From the NCBI GenBank assembly GCA_947447115.1, contig CANFKD010000008.1, positions 1-38,595 on the forward strand: DNA of 38,595 nucleotides, written 5' to 3'. Origin of the DNA: Caulobacteraceae bacterium (GTDB lineage Bacteria; Pseudomonadota; Alphaproteobacteria; Caulobacterales; Caulobacteraceae). Shown one piece after another: positions 7,937 through 15,935 of this stretch (position 1 is its first letter; each line of letters opens with the position of its first letter). The notes beneath the pieces were generated by a model. The model made no database searches. It was not told the DNA's origin and saw nothing but the letters and a program-made list of their open reading frames with translations. Both the position numbers and the translations under genes were made by a program.

Positions 7937-8986
7937 TTATAGCGCACCCAAGCGTGCCGCTAAACCGGCCATATCCGGTGGCAATTGGGTCTCAAATCTC
8001 AGCTTTTCACCGGTTATCGGGTGAATAAAGCCCAGAACCGAGGCGTGGAGGGCTTGGCGCGATAGTCCAGCCTCTAGGATCGCTTCCCGAACGGCGAGGG
8101 CGGGCGGGCCACCGCCATAGATGCTATCGGCCAAGCAGGGCGTGCCCTTGTGGGCCATATGGACTCGGATCTGGTGCGTTCGCCCAGTCTCTAGGCGGCA
8201 ACTGATCCGTGCCGCATAGGGTTTGGTCTCGGGTCCATAGGTCTGTTCGACCGTGTAGCGGGTGATGGCCTCGCGCCCACCACTCTTGAGAACGGCCATC
8301 TTCTTGCGGTCTGTGGGGGATCGCCCGATCTGGGTGACGATGAGACCCGCTCGTGGCTCAGGCACGCCCCGAACCAGCGCCGTATAGACCCGGTCAATAT
8401 CGTGGGCGGCGAAGAGGGCCGAAAGTCCAGCATGGGCGGCATCGGACTTGGCCGCGACCATGACGCCGGATGTGTCCTTGTCGAGCCGGTGAACAATGCC
8501 GGGCCGCGCAACCCCGCCAATGCCCGATAGGCTGCCCGCGCAATGGTGCAAAAGCGCATTGACCAGCGTACCCGACGGTGTGCCCGGCGCGGGGTGGGCG
8601 GCCATACCGGCAGGCTTATCAATAACGATCAGGTGAGCATCTTCGAAAAGCACGATGAGGCCTAGATCTTCGGGCTGAGGCTCTGCGGTGCGCGGCGCAG
8701 GCAGGCTCAGCCGATAGGTCCCGGCCTTAGCCTTTTCTGAGGCGGCCAGAACCGTGCGGCCTCCAAAGCTCAAGGCCCCTTCCCCAATCAGGGCCTGAAG
8801 GCGGGCGCGGCTGATCGCGGCGGCGTCGAGGTCGGGATGACTTGCCAGAACCTTATCGAGCCGTTGCCCGGCCTCTGTGGCTTCCAGCCTAATCTCCAGC
8901 ACCCGCCCATCGCTGACCTCATCGACCGCGGCATCGGGGGCCTCGTCGAGCAGGTCATCATCGAAAATTGTCGGATCTGAACTCAA
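7937..8986 (-). CDS. rluD: RluA/RluD-family 23S rRNA pseudouridine synthase
   Basis: A 349-residue enzyme that isomerises uridine in 23S rRNA. An S4 RNA-binding domain lies at about 40-95 (GQRLDKVLASH, SRARLQALIGEGAL). The catalytic domain has the signature RPGIVHRLDKDTSGVMV, with the catalytic Asp at about D169, and RTHQIRVHMAHKGTPCLAD later. The first 28 residues are an acidic extension. The start assigned is a TTG at 8986; no in-frame ATG lies before the S4 domain and the ribosome binding site is weak, so the exact start is uncertain. It is divergent from phoD and upstream of rpoH on the same strand. RluD (positions 1911/1915/1917) is the most likely member, but RluA and RluC are related. 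Confidence 0.85.
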   Translation of the reverse strand: MSSDPTIFDDDLLDEAPDAAVDEVSDGRVLEIRLEATEAGQRLDKVLASHPDLDAAAISRARLQALIGEGALSFGGRTVLAASEKAKAGTYRLSLPAPRTAEPQPEDLGLIVLFEDAHLIVIDKPAGMAAHPAPGTPSGTLVNALLHHCAGSLSGIGGVARPGIVHRLDKDTSGVMVAAKSDAAHAGLSALFAAHDIDRVYTALVRGVPEPRAGLIVTQIGRSPTDRKKMAVLKSGGREAITRYTVEQTYGPETKPYAARISCRLETGRTHQIRVHMAHKGTPCLADSIYGGGPPALAVREAILEAGLSRQALHASVLGFIHPITGEKLRFETQLPPDMAGLAARLGAL

Positions 8987-9097
8987 GGGTTGCCGTGGGA
9001 TTGGGAGCGGAGCGCTTGTCGCGCCGAAGGCTACAATCTAACGTCACAAAGCTGCGTTAAAGACAACATCAGGCTATGATTCCTGAGGGGACCCCAC

Positions 9098-10792
9098 ATG
9101 ACCATCAATCGTCGCAAAGCGCTGAGCCTTCTGGGCATGGGGGCCGCTTCGCCCGTTCTATCGGCCGGTTCAGCCTCCGCGCGTGAGGCCAAGGTGGCCT
9201 TCGCCCATGGCGTCGCCAGCGGTGATCCCTTGGCAGATCGTCTGATCATTTGGACGCGGGTTAGTACGTCGGCAGAGGCCAAGCCCATGGTGCGCTGGGA
9301 GCTGGCGACCGATGCCAGCTTCAAGTCGATCGTCGCCAAGGGTCAATCGGTGGCCGACCCGGCCCGGGACCATACGGTCAAGATCGATGTCGGCGGACTT
9401 AAGCCCGGCGCGGACTATCACTACCGTTTCATCTGCCAAGGCGTGACCTCGCCTGTGGGCCGTGGGCGGACCTTACCGACCGGTTCAGTGAAGGATGTGG
9501 TGCTGGCCGTAGCGAGCTGCTCGCTCTATCCGGCGGGTTTTTTCAATGCCTATCAGGCCATTGCCAAGCTTGAGCGCGTTGATGCCGTGCTGCATCTTGG
9601 CGACTATATCTATGAATATGGCGCGGGACCGGACGACTATGGCATGTCAATTGGTGCTAAGATCGGCCGCGCGCCGGAGCCTGCCCATGAGATCGTGTCT
9701 CTCGCGGACTATCGCACGCGCCATGCCTGCTACAAGGCCGACCCCGACCTTCAGGCTGCCCATGCTCGCGCGCCTTGGATCGTGGTCTGGGATGATCATG
9801 AGACGGCCAATGACAGCTGGACCGATGGTGCCGAAAACCATCAGCCAGTGACCGAAGGCGATTGGGCCGCGCGCAAAGCGGTCGCCTTGCGGGCCTATCA
9901 CGAGTGGATGCCGATCCGGGACCCGGCACCGGGACAGTCCCTCTCGGCGATCAATCGGTCGTTCTCGTTCGGCGATGTCGCGACCTTGATCATGACCGAG
10001 ACCCGTCTAACGGCGCGCGATAAGCAACTGACCTTTGCCGCCGACCTGATGGTCAAGGGAACCGATGGTCAGCCAGGTTTTGACGAAGCCACCTTCAATG
10101 CCAAGCTCAATCACCCATCGCGCCAACTGATGGGCCCCGCCCAAGAGGCTTGGTTGGGTCAGGAACTGGACCGTTCGGTTAAGGCGGGTCAAACCTGGCA
10201 GGTGCTGGGCAATCAGGTGGTCATGGCTCGGGTCAAGGGTCCGCAATTGGCCAAGGTCATGGGGCCAGAAGCCTGGGCGGCGATGCTGGCCAAGGCTCCA
10301 GCCTATTACCGTGACCAGATGATCAAGTCATCGGCGCGTAACGACCTTGAAGTTCCCTACAATCTCGACAGCTGGGACGGCTATCCGGCGGCGCGTGAGC
10401 GGGTCTATGATCTGTTTAAGGCCACTAAGGCCCATCCGATCGTCCTGTCGGGCGACAGCCACGCCTTTTGGGTCAATGCCCTCTTCGATCACTCGGGGAA
10501 GACCCGCGTCGCGGCTGAGTTCGGAGCCACAGGCATTACGAGCCCCGGTCTTGGCGATGCCCTGCGTGACGCCCCGGTCAATGAGGCCTATGTCAGCCGC
10601 AATCCAGAGGTTCTGTTTACCGATCAGTCGGCTAAGGGCTTTGTGCTCCTAACCCTGACCAAGGACAGTGCGCGCGGTGATCTGATAGCGGTCTCAACCG
10701 TGGTGCGCAAACAGTTCGAAACCAAGACGGTCTCGTCATGGACCGTGACGCCCGAACAGGGCGGCGGGGTTGGTCCGCTCAAGCGGGTCTGA
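9098..10792 (+). CDS. phoD: PhoD-type alkaline phosphatase/phosphodiesterase, Tat-exported
   Basis: A 564-residue secreted metallophosphoesterase. The N terminus carries a twin-arginine signal (NRRKALSLLG, R5-R6) followed by an alanine-rich hydrophobic stretch to about residue 28. Then come the PhoD N-terminal beta domain (to about 130) and the metallophosphatase domain: C141, D169 and Y172 in HLGDYIYE, the WDDHETANDSW motif at 231-241, and SGDSHAFW near the end. PhoD enzymes release phosphate from esters, including phospholipid and teichoic-type diesters, using Fe and Ca; the signal suggests folding before export to the periplasm. GAGGGG lies 6 bases before the ATG. No good Pho box is visible upstream. 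Confidence 0.9.
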   Translation: MTINRRKALSLLGMGAASPVLSAGSASAREAKVAFAHGVASGDPLADRLIIWTRVSTSAEAKPMVRWELATDASFKSIVAKGQSVADPARDHTVKIDVGGLKPGADYHYRFICQGVTSPVGRGRTLPTGSVKDVVLAVASCSLYPAGFFNAYQAIAKLERVDAVLHLGDYIYEYGAGPDDYGMSIGAKIGRAPEPAHEIVSLADYRTRHACYKADPDLQAAHARAPWIVVWDDHETANDSWTDGAENHQPVTEGDWAARKAVALRAYHEWMPIRDPAPGQSLSAINRSFSFGDVATLIMTETRLTARDKQLTFAADLMVKGTDGQPGFDEATFNAKLNHPSRQLMGPAQEAWLGQELDRSVKAGQTWQVLGNQVVMARVKGPQLAKVMGPEAWAAMLAKAPAYYRDQMIKSSARNDLEVPYNLDSWDGYPAARERVYDLFKATKAHPIVLSGDSHAFWVNALFDHSGKTRVAAEFGATGITSPGLGDALRDAPVNEAYVSRNPEVLFTDQSAKGFVLLTLTKDSARGDLIAVSTVVRKQFETKTVSSWTVTPEQGGGVGPLKRV

Positions 10793-10796
10793 CCCC

Positions 10797-11708
10797 TTAG
10801 GTCGCGGCTTGATCTTGAGGCCGCGACCTTTGCCAAGCGCCCCACGCAAAGACCGCCACGCCCGTCCAGATAAAGACGAAGGATAGGGCACGCAGGGGTG
10901 TGAAGGCCTCGCCATTGGCCAGTCCGATACCGAACTGCACCGTTGGGCCAATGAACTGCAAGAAGGACATGGTCGATAGCGGAATGCGCCGCGCCGCCCA
11001 GCCAAAGGCCGCTAAGGGGGCCACGGTCGCCGGGCCGAGCAGCAAAAGCAGGCTGGTTGCGCTAAGACCCTGACCCAGATGGCCTTGGCCCTGCATCTGC
11101 AGCCAGACCACATAGGCCAGACCCGGCACGGTCAGGATCAGACATTCGATAAAGAGGCCGCTTTGCGCATCGGCGGCGATCTGTTTGCGCAAGACCCCAT
11201 AGAGGCAAAAGGACAGGGCCAAGGCTAGCGACATGAAGGGCGGATGGCCCAGCGCTGCGGTCTGGAACAGGACGCCGATGACCGCAAGGCCGATGGCAAC
11301 CATGCCCACCCGGCTGATCTTCTCGCGAAACAACAGCGCCCCGGCCAGCATGTTCATGAGCGGGTTGATATAGTAGCCGAGGCTGGCCTCCAGCGTATGG
11401 CCGCTATTGACCGTGATCAGGAACAAAAGCCAGTTCAAGCCGATCAAAAGGGCCGAGAGGGTCAACCATCCCATCAGCTTGGGATCGCGCAGGATGGCCA
11501 TGACCTGACCGCCTTGCCGCGCGAGCAGCACCAGACCGCCAGCCCAGAACACGGACCATAGGGCGCGGTGACCAGTAATCTCCCAAGGGGAAATGCCGCT
11601 GCGGCCCATGGCCTGGAACATCAGGGGCATCAGCCCCCACATCAGATAGCAAGAGATGGCCGCAGCGACCGCAGCGCGCTGTTCCTTGGCTGCGGCCTCT
11701 GGACTCAC
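10797..11708 (-). CDS. rarD: EamA/RarD-type inner-membrane transporter
   Basis: A 303-residue polytopic membrane protein of the drug/metabolite transporter superfamily, RarD branch. About ten hydrophobic segments are visible. Family hallmarks include YLMWGLMPLMFQAMG near the start, PWEITGHRALWSVFW, and the second half ending in LSFVFIWTGVAVFAWGAW. The substrate of RarD proteins is not established; chloramphenicol sensitivity named the group. The ATG overlaps the asd stop by four bases, indicating translational coupling. Its stop codon touches the hairpin shared with phoD. Confidence 0.88.
   Translation of the reverse strand: MSPEAAAKEQRAAVAAAISCYLMWGLMPLMFQAMGRSGISPWEITGHRALWSVFWAGGLVLLARQGGQVMAILRDPKLMGWLTLSALLIGLNWLLFLITVNSGHTLEASLGYYINPLMNMLAGALLFREKISRVGMVAIGLAVIGVLFQTAALGHPPFMSLALALSFCLYGVLRKQIAADAQSGLFIECLILTVPGLAYVVWLQMQGQGHLGQGLSATSLLLLLGPATVAPLAAFGWAARRIPLSTMSFLQFIGPTVQFGIGLANGEAFTPLRALSFVFIWTGVAVFAWGAWQRSRPQDQAAT
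10799..10829. terminator. Bidirectional hairpin between phoD and rarD
   Basis: A perfect 10 bp inverted repeat (AGGTCGCGGC at 10799-10808, GCCGCGACCT at 10820-10829) with an 11-base loop lies between the two convergent stops and overlaps the last bases of rarD. T-runs are poor on both sides, so it is a likely but imperfect terminator. Confidence 0.5.
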
Positions 11709-12733
11709 GAGCCCGAACGCTCTAGCAGACCTCTACGGTCGAGAAGCTGTGCGATCTGAACGGCATTGAGAGCCGCGCCCTTGCGCAGATTGTCAGACAC
11801 GCACCACAGGTTCAGACCGTTCTTGATGGTCGGGTCCTTGCGGATGCGGCTCACATAGACCGCATGCTCACCGACAGATTCGACCGGGGTGATGTAGCCG
11901 CCGGCTTCGCGGCGATCCAAGACCACGACGCCGGGGGCTTCGCGCAGGATCTCGCGGGCCTCGTCCTCGTCCATAGCGGTTTCAAACTCGATATTGACCG
12001 ATTCAGAATGGCCAACAAAGACCGGGACCCGCACGCAGGTGGCGGTGAGCTTGATCATCGGGTCCAGAATCTTCTGGGTCTCGACCGTCATTTTCCACTC
12101 TTCTTTGGTCGTGCCGTCGTCCAAGAAGTCGTCGATGTGCGGAATGACGTTGAAGGCGATCTGCTTGGAGAACTTCTTCGGTGGCGGTGCGCCGAGGACG
12201 AAGACACCCTTGGTCTGGTTCCACAGCTCGTCCATGCCTTCCTTGCCCGCGCCAGAGACGGACTGGTAGGTCGACACCACAACCCGCTTGATCCGAACCT
12301 CATCATGAAGCGGCTTTAGGGCCACGACCAGTTGTATGGTCGAGCAGTTCGGATTGGCGATAATGTTCTTCTTGCGGAAGCCCTCGACGGCGTCGGGATT
12401 GACCTCGGGCACGATCAGGGGAACGTCTGGGTGCATGCGCCAGGCCGACGAATTGTCGATGACCACGGGGCCAGCCGCGCCGATCTTTTCAGACCATTCC
12501 TTGGATACGGTGCCGCCAGCGGACATCAAAACAATGTCCACGGTCGAGAAATCGAAGCTGTCCAAGGCCACGCACTTTAGGGTGCGCTCGGCGTAGGAGA
12601 CCTCCATACCGACGGATTTTCGTGATGCCACGGCATGGATTTCATCAATGGGGAACTCCAGTTCCTCAAGGACGTTCATCATTTCTCGGCCCACATTGCC
12701 GGTGGCGCCGACGACGGCCACACGGTACCCCAT
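11705..12733 (-). CDS. asd: Aspartate-semialdehyde dehydrogenase
   Basis: A 342-residue enzyme that reduces aspartyl phosphate with NADPH to aspartate semialdehyde, the branch point to lysine, diaminopimelate, threonine and methionine. Seen: the NADP fold VVGATGNVGREMMNVLEE at 7-24, catalytic C130 in NPNCSTIQL, and SVSGAGKEGMDELWNQT, the substrate-binding loop. Length is normal. The start ATG is at 12733. It is the first gene of a pair with rarD (4-base overlap), a pairing without an obvious metabolic link. Because it supplies diaminopimelate for peptidoglycan it is expected to be essential. Confidence 0.96.
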   Translation of the reverse strand: MGYRVAVVGATGNVGREMMNVLEELEFPIDEIHAVASRKSVGMEVSYAERTLKCVALDSFDFSTVDIVLMSAGGTVSKEWSEKIGAAGPVVIDNSSAWRMHPDVPLIVPEVNPDAVEGFRKKNIIANPNCSTIQLVVALKPLHDEVRIKRVVVSTYQSVSGAGKEGMDELWNQTKGVFVLGAPPPKKFSKQIAFNVIPHIDDFLDDGTTKEEWKMTVETQKILDPMIKLTATCVRVPVFVGHSESVNIEFETAMDEDEAREILREAPGVVVLDRREAGGYITPVESVGEHAVYVSRIRKDPTIKNGLNLWCVSDNLRKGAALNAVQIAQLLDRRGLLERSGS

Positions 12734-13162
12734 CGCATTACTCCTCTGTCTCTTAAAGAGAGGCCGGAGCGATACGCTTCAATTGCCTTGGGTGCAAGAC
12801 GAGGATGGCTGATTCGGCCCCACGCGCTCTCAGCGTTGCATTGGCGCCGCGCCGAACTGTCCGAGCGCCGCATTTTTTGCGATGACAGCGTAATCATTGC
12901 CAGACTCGCCCTTGGGGGGTTTGCCCCGGCGGTCTTGATCTTCTAAACGGATTTTTAACGTGAGCTTTTTGGCTTGGTACCTGTCCGCCTCTTGGGGTGG
13001 AAACCAGCAGTTCACATTGTTCGATGATGGCGTAGATCGTCGAAATGATTGGGACCGGTAGCGGATCGGACGGCGCTTTTAGCCGTTTGATTTTGTTATA
13101 TTTGTTATCGATTGACGCCAGTTTAGCAGGGCGTAGTCGGATCGAATTGTGGAGACGACCCT
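12734..13162. other. Non-coding region between asd and pckG, with operator-like repeats
   Basis: This 429-base stretch separates divergent asd and pckG and must hold both promoters. I find no convincing gene in it. Two sequence features stand out. An imperfect palindrome has arms TTCGATGAT (13020-13028) and ATCGTCGAA (13036-13044), eight of nine positions matching, with a 7-base spacer. A tandem direct repeat TTTGTTAT occurs at 13092-13099 and 13101-13108, in an AT-rich patch about 55 bases before the pckG start. These could be regulator or promoter sites for gluconeogenic control. No specific regulator can be named. Confidence 0.4.
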
Positions 13163-15031
13163 GTGACGAATGCTTCCTCTGTTCCCGGACTTGATCCTGC
13201 GCCAACCAAACATGCCAAACTGGTCGCTTGGGTCCGTGAGATCGCGGCCTTGACGACCCCTGATCGGGTCCATTGGTGCGATGGCTCTGATGCCGAGTGG
13301 GAGCAGTTGACCGCGGAGTTAGTCGCTTCGGGCACCATGGTGCGTCTCGATCCGGCCAAGAGGCCAAATTCTTTTGCCGCCAATTCCGATCCGCGCGATG
13401 TGGCCCGGGTGGAAAGCCGGACCTTCATCTGTTCAGACAAAGAGATCGACGCCGGTCCGACCAACAATTGGATGGCTCCAGACCAGATGCGCGCCAAGCT
13501 TCAGGGCCTGTTTGCAGGCTGCATGAAGGGTCGCACCCTCTATGTCGTGCCCTTCAGCATGGGCCCGATTGGCTCGCGCATCAGTGCGCTGGGCGTTGAA
13601 ATTACCGATAGCGCCTATGTCGCCGTCTCGATGCGCGTCATGACCCGGATGGGCACAGCGGCGCTAGAAGCCATTGGTGAAGACGGGTTCTTCGTGCCTG
13701 CGGTCCACAGCCTCGGAGCCCCCTTGACTGAGGGTCAGGCCGATGTGGCGTGGCCCTGCAATGACGACAAATATATCGTCCACTATCCCGAAACCCGCGA
13801 GATCTGGTCCTATGGCTCGGGCTATGGCGGCAATGCCTTGCTGGGTAAGAAGTGCTACGCCCTGCGTATCGCCTCGGTCATGGCCCGCGACGGGGGCTGG
13901 TTGGCCGAGCATATGCTGATCCTCAAGCTGACCTCGCCGCAAGGCGCGGTCCATTATGTGACGGCAGCCTTCCCCAGCGCCTGCGGCAAGACCAATCTGG
14001 CCATGTTGCAACCGACCATCCCCGGATGGAAGGCCGAGACCATTGGTGATGATATTAGCTGGATGCGCTTTGGCGACGACGGACGGCTCTATGCCATCAA
14101 TCCAGAGGCAGGCTTCTTTGGCGTGGCTCCGGGCACCGGCAAGCACACCAATCGCAATGCTATCGAGACCCTTCACGCCAACACCATCTTCACCAATGTC
14201 GCGACGACGGCGGATGGTGATGTCTGGTGGGAAGGCCTAACCGACACCCCGCCTGAGGGCTTGACCGACTGGAAGGGCCGCGCTTGGTCGCCTGCATTGG
14301 GCGAGCCTGCGGCCCATCCTAATGCGCGTTTTGCCGCCCCGGCGGGCCAATGCCCCACCGTCGCATCGGAATGGGAGGACCCCAAGGGCGTTCCAATCTC
14401 CGCCATTCTGTTTGGCGGACGCCGGGCCTCGGCAGTGCCCTTGGTGACCGAAGCCTTCAACTGGCAGCATGGGGTGTTTTTGGCCTCGAACGTCGCCTCT
14501 GAAGGTACAGCGGCTGCCGAAAACAAGGTCGGTGAATTGCGCCGCGATCCCTTCGCCATGCTGCCCTTCTGTGGCTACAATATGGGTGACTATTTCAACC
14601 ATTGGCTCTCAGTCGGCAAAAAGGCCGACGCCGCCAAGCTGCCGCGCATCTATTTCGTCAACTGGTTCCGCAAGGACGAGGGCGGCAAGTTTGTCTGGCC
14701 CGGCTATGGCGAAAATAGCCGCGTCCTGAAGTGGATCGTCGAACGTCTCGAGGGCACAGCCCAGGCTCAGGCCACGCCGATCGGCAATCTGCCCGCCAAG
14801 GGGGCGATCGATACGTCTGGCCTGAACCTGTCTGAAGCGCAGATGGACCTGCTCCTATCGGTTGACCGGGATGTTTGGCGCGAAGAGGCGTCCCTCATCC
14901 CCGCTGCCTATGACCGGTTTGCCGACCGCCTGCCCAAGGCCCTTTGGCAAGAGCTTGAGGCCCTGATGGAGCGGCTTGAGGCCGACGATGCCCCCGCGCC
15001 TGCGCGTCACCTGCAAGGTGAACTGAACTAG
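13163..15031 (+). CDS. pckG: Phosphoenolpyruvate carboxykinase, GTP-dependent
   Basis: A 622-residue enzyme converting oxaloacetate and GTP to phosphoenolpyruvate and CO2, the entry to gluconeogenesis. It belongs to the GTP family rather than the shorter ATP family: the P-loop-like [12 protein letters not shown] contains the hyper-reactive C274 and K276-T277. Other diagnostic blocks are the N-terminal [30 protein letters not shown], and [12 protein letters not shown] near the guanine site. The GTG start at 13163 has GGAG 8 bases upstream. Many alphaproteobacteria use the ATP enzyme instead. A stable hairpin follows the stop. Confidence 0.96.
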   Translation: MTNASSVPGLDPAPTKHAKLVAWVREIAALTTPDRVHWCDGSDAEWEQLTAELVASGTMVRLDPAKRPNSFAANSDPRDVARVESRTFICSDKEIDAGPTNNWMAPDQMRAKLQGLFAGCMKGRTLYVVPFSMGPIGSRISALGVEITDSAYVAVSMRVMTRMGTAALEAIGEDGFFVPAVHSLGAPLTEGQADVAWPCNDDKYIVHYPETREIWSYGSGYGGNALLGKKCYALRIASVMARDGGWLAEHMLILKLTSPQGAVHYVTAAFPSACGKTNLAMLQPTIPGWKAETIGDDISWMRFGDDGRLYAINPEAGFFGVAPGTGKHTNRNAIETLHANTIFTNVATTADGDVWWEGLTDTPPEGLTDWKGRAWSPALGEPAAHPNARFAAPAGQCPTVASEWEDPKGVPISAILFGGRRASAVPLVTEAFNWQHGVFLASNVASEGTAAAENKVGELRRDPFAMLPFCGYNMGDYFNHWLSVGKKADAAKLPRIYFVNWFRKDEGGKFVWPGYGENSRVLKWIVERLEGTAQAQATPIGNLPAKGAIDTSGLNLSEAQMDLLLSVDRDVWREEASLIPAAYDRFADRLPKALWQELEALMERLEADDAPAPARHLQGELN

Positions 15032-15047
15032 CCAGCCGTCTGAACCT

Positions 15048-15075
15048 TTGGGACGGCGCTGCATCGCCGTCCCAA
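15048..15075 (+). terminator. Hairpin after pckG
   Basis: A perfect 11 bp stem (arms 15048-15058 and 15065-15075; core GGGACGGCG/CGCCGTCCC) with a six-base loop begins 17 bases after the pckG stop. The following sequence, CCCTTT, is a weak T-run. It separates pckG from the che operon. Confidence 0.6.
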
Positions 15076-15244
15076 CCCTTTCGCGGTCGATAGAGCTCGC
15101 GCTCGTCTCTTAGAACTTCATGATTAAATGAGTTGTTTACTGGCCTCTGTCATTTAGGTGGTTATAGCTATCGTTTGGTGGGTCCTGAACCCGTCATCGA
15201 GCGCGCCGCACTCGGTTTGGTAACCCCAAACCCAGAGGACTGAA

Positions 15245-15535
15245 ATGACCGAACCTGCTTCTGCTTCGAGGCTGCAACTGATTGAAAATCTCGACCTCAA
15301 GGCCGCAGGCCCCCTGCGCTCTGAGCTCCTGTCCCTTCGTCACACGCCTTTAGACATCGATGCTTCGAATGTGCAGCGTCTCGGCGGTCTCTGCTTACAG
15401 GTCTTGATGTCCGCCCAAGCCACTTGGGCCGCCGACACCATACCCTTCGCCATTTCCTCGCCGTCCCCGGCATTTCAAGAGGCCTTGAGCCTGTTTGGTG
15501 CCGAGGATCTTCAGCCGTTCGTTCAGCAGGGCTAG
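15245..15535 (+). CDS. cheX: CheX-type small STAS-domain protein, first gene of the che operon
   Basis: A 96-residue protein with a STAS fold (anti-anti-sigma type): LQLIENLDLKAAGPLRSELLSL, then DIDASNVQRLGGLCLQVLMSA. The usual phosphorylatable Ser/Thr after the central Asp (DSSG in SpoIIAA) is replaced by LGGL, so control by phosphorylation at that site is unlikely. In the C. crescentus operon a gene called cheX occupies this place. It is unrelated to the CheX CheY-phosphatase of Thermotoga and Borrelia. AGAGGA precedes the ATG. The upstream 170 bases should contain the operon promoter; I see a short TCAT/ATGA palindrome near 15118-15131 but no confident site. No mcpA gene precedes it. Confidence 0.75.
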   Translation: MTEPASASRLQLIENLDLKAAGPLRSELLSLRHTPLDIDASNVQRLGGLCLQVLMSAQATWAADTIPFAISSPSPAFQEALSLFGAEDLQPFVQQG

Positions 15536-15539
15536 TCCA

Positions 15540-15908
15540 TTGAGCAAGATCGTTTTGACCGTTGATGACTCCCGCACCATGCGCGACATGCTGATGCTGG
15601 CTCTGGGCGATGCTGGTTTCACCGTGGTGCAGGCTGTGGACGGGGTCCATGGCCTTGAGGTTCTGGAATCCATGGCTATGCCCGATGTGATCATCACCGA
15701 TATCAATATGCCGCGTATGGATGGGTTTGGCTTTATCGAGGGGGTGCGCAAGAGCGAACGCCATCGCGCCACCCCGATCTTGGTCCTGACGACCGAAAGC
15801 GACTCGGTAAAGAAAGAGCGCGCGCGCTCAGCCGGTGCGACCGGCTGGATCGTGAAGCCCTTCAATCCTGACAAGCTAATCGACGCCGTTCGCCGCGTCG
15901 CGGCCTGA
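15540..15908 (+). CDS. cheYI: CheY response regulator (CheYI)
   Basis: A 122-residue single receiver domain. All key residues are present: acidic pair D9-D10, phosphoacceptor D54 (IITDINMPRMDG), T84/T85, and K106 in the VKPF motif. It should take phosphate from CheA and act on the flagellar motor or serve as a phosphate sink. The start is a TTG at 15540, four bases after the cheX stop, with AGCAGGG upstream; an upstream in-frame start would overlap cheX and add residues foreign to the family. Its sequence looks like the canonical CheY of this cluster. Confidence 0.9.
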   Translation: MSKIVLTVDDSRTMRDMLMLALGDAGFTVVQAVDGVHGLEVLESMAMPDVIITDINMPRMDGFGFIEGVRKSERHRATPILVLTTESDSVKKERARSAGATGWIVKPFNPDKLIDAVRRVAA

Positions 15909-15935
15909 CGCGCCCTGTAACCGGAGCAAACGCCC

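Noticed and set aside
9030-9097. Possible Pho box upstream of phoD
   Set aside because: The best pair of heptamers near 9040-9057 matches the CTGTCAT repeat at only four of seven positions each, not better than chance.
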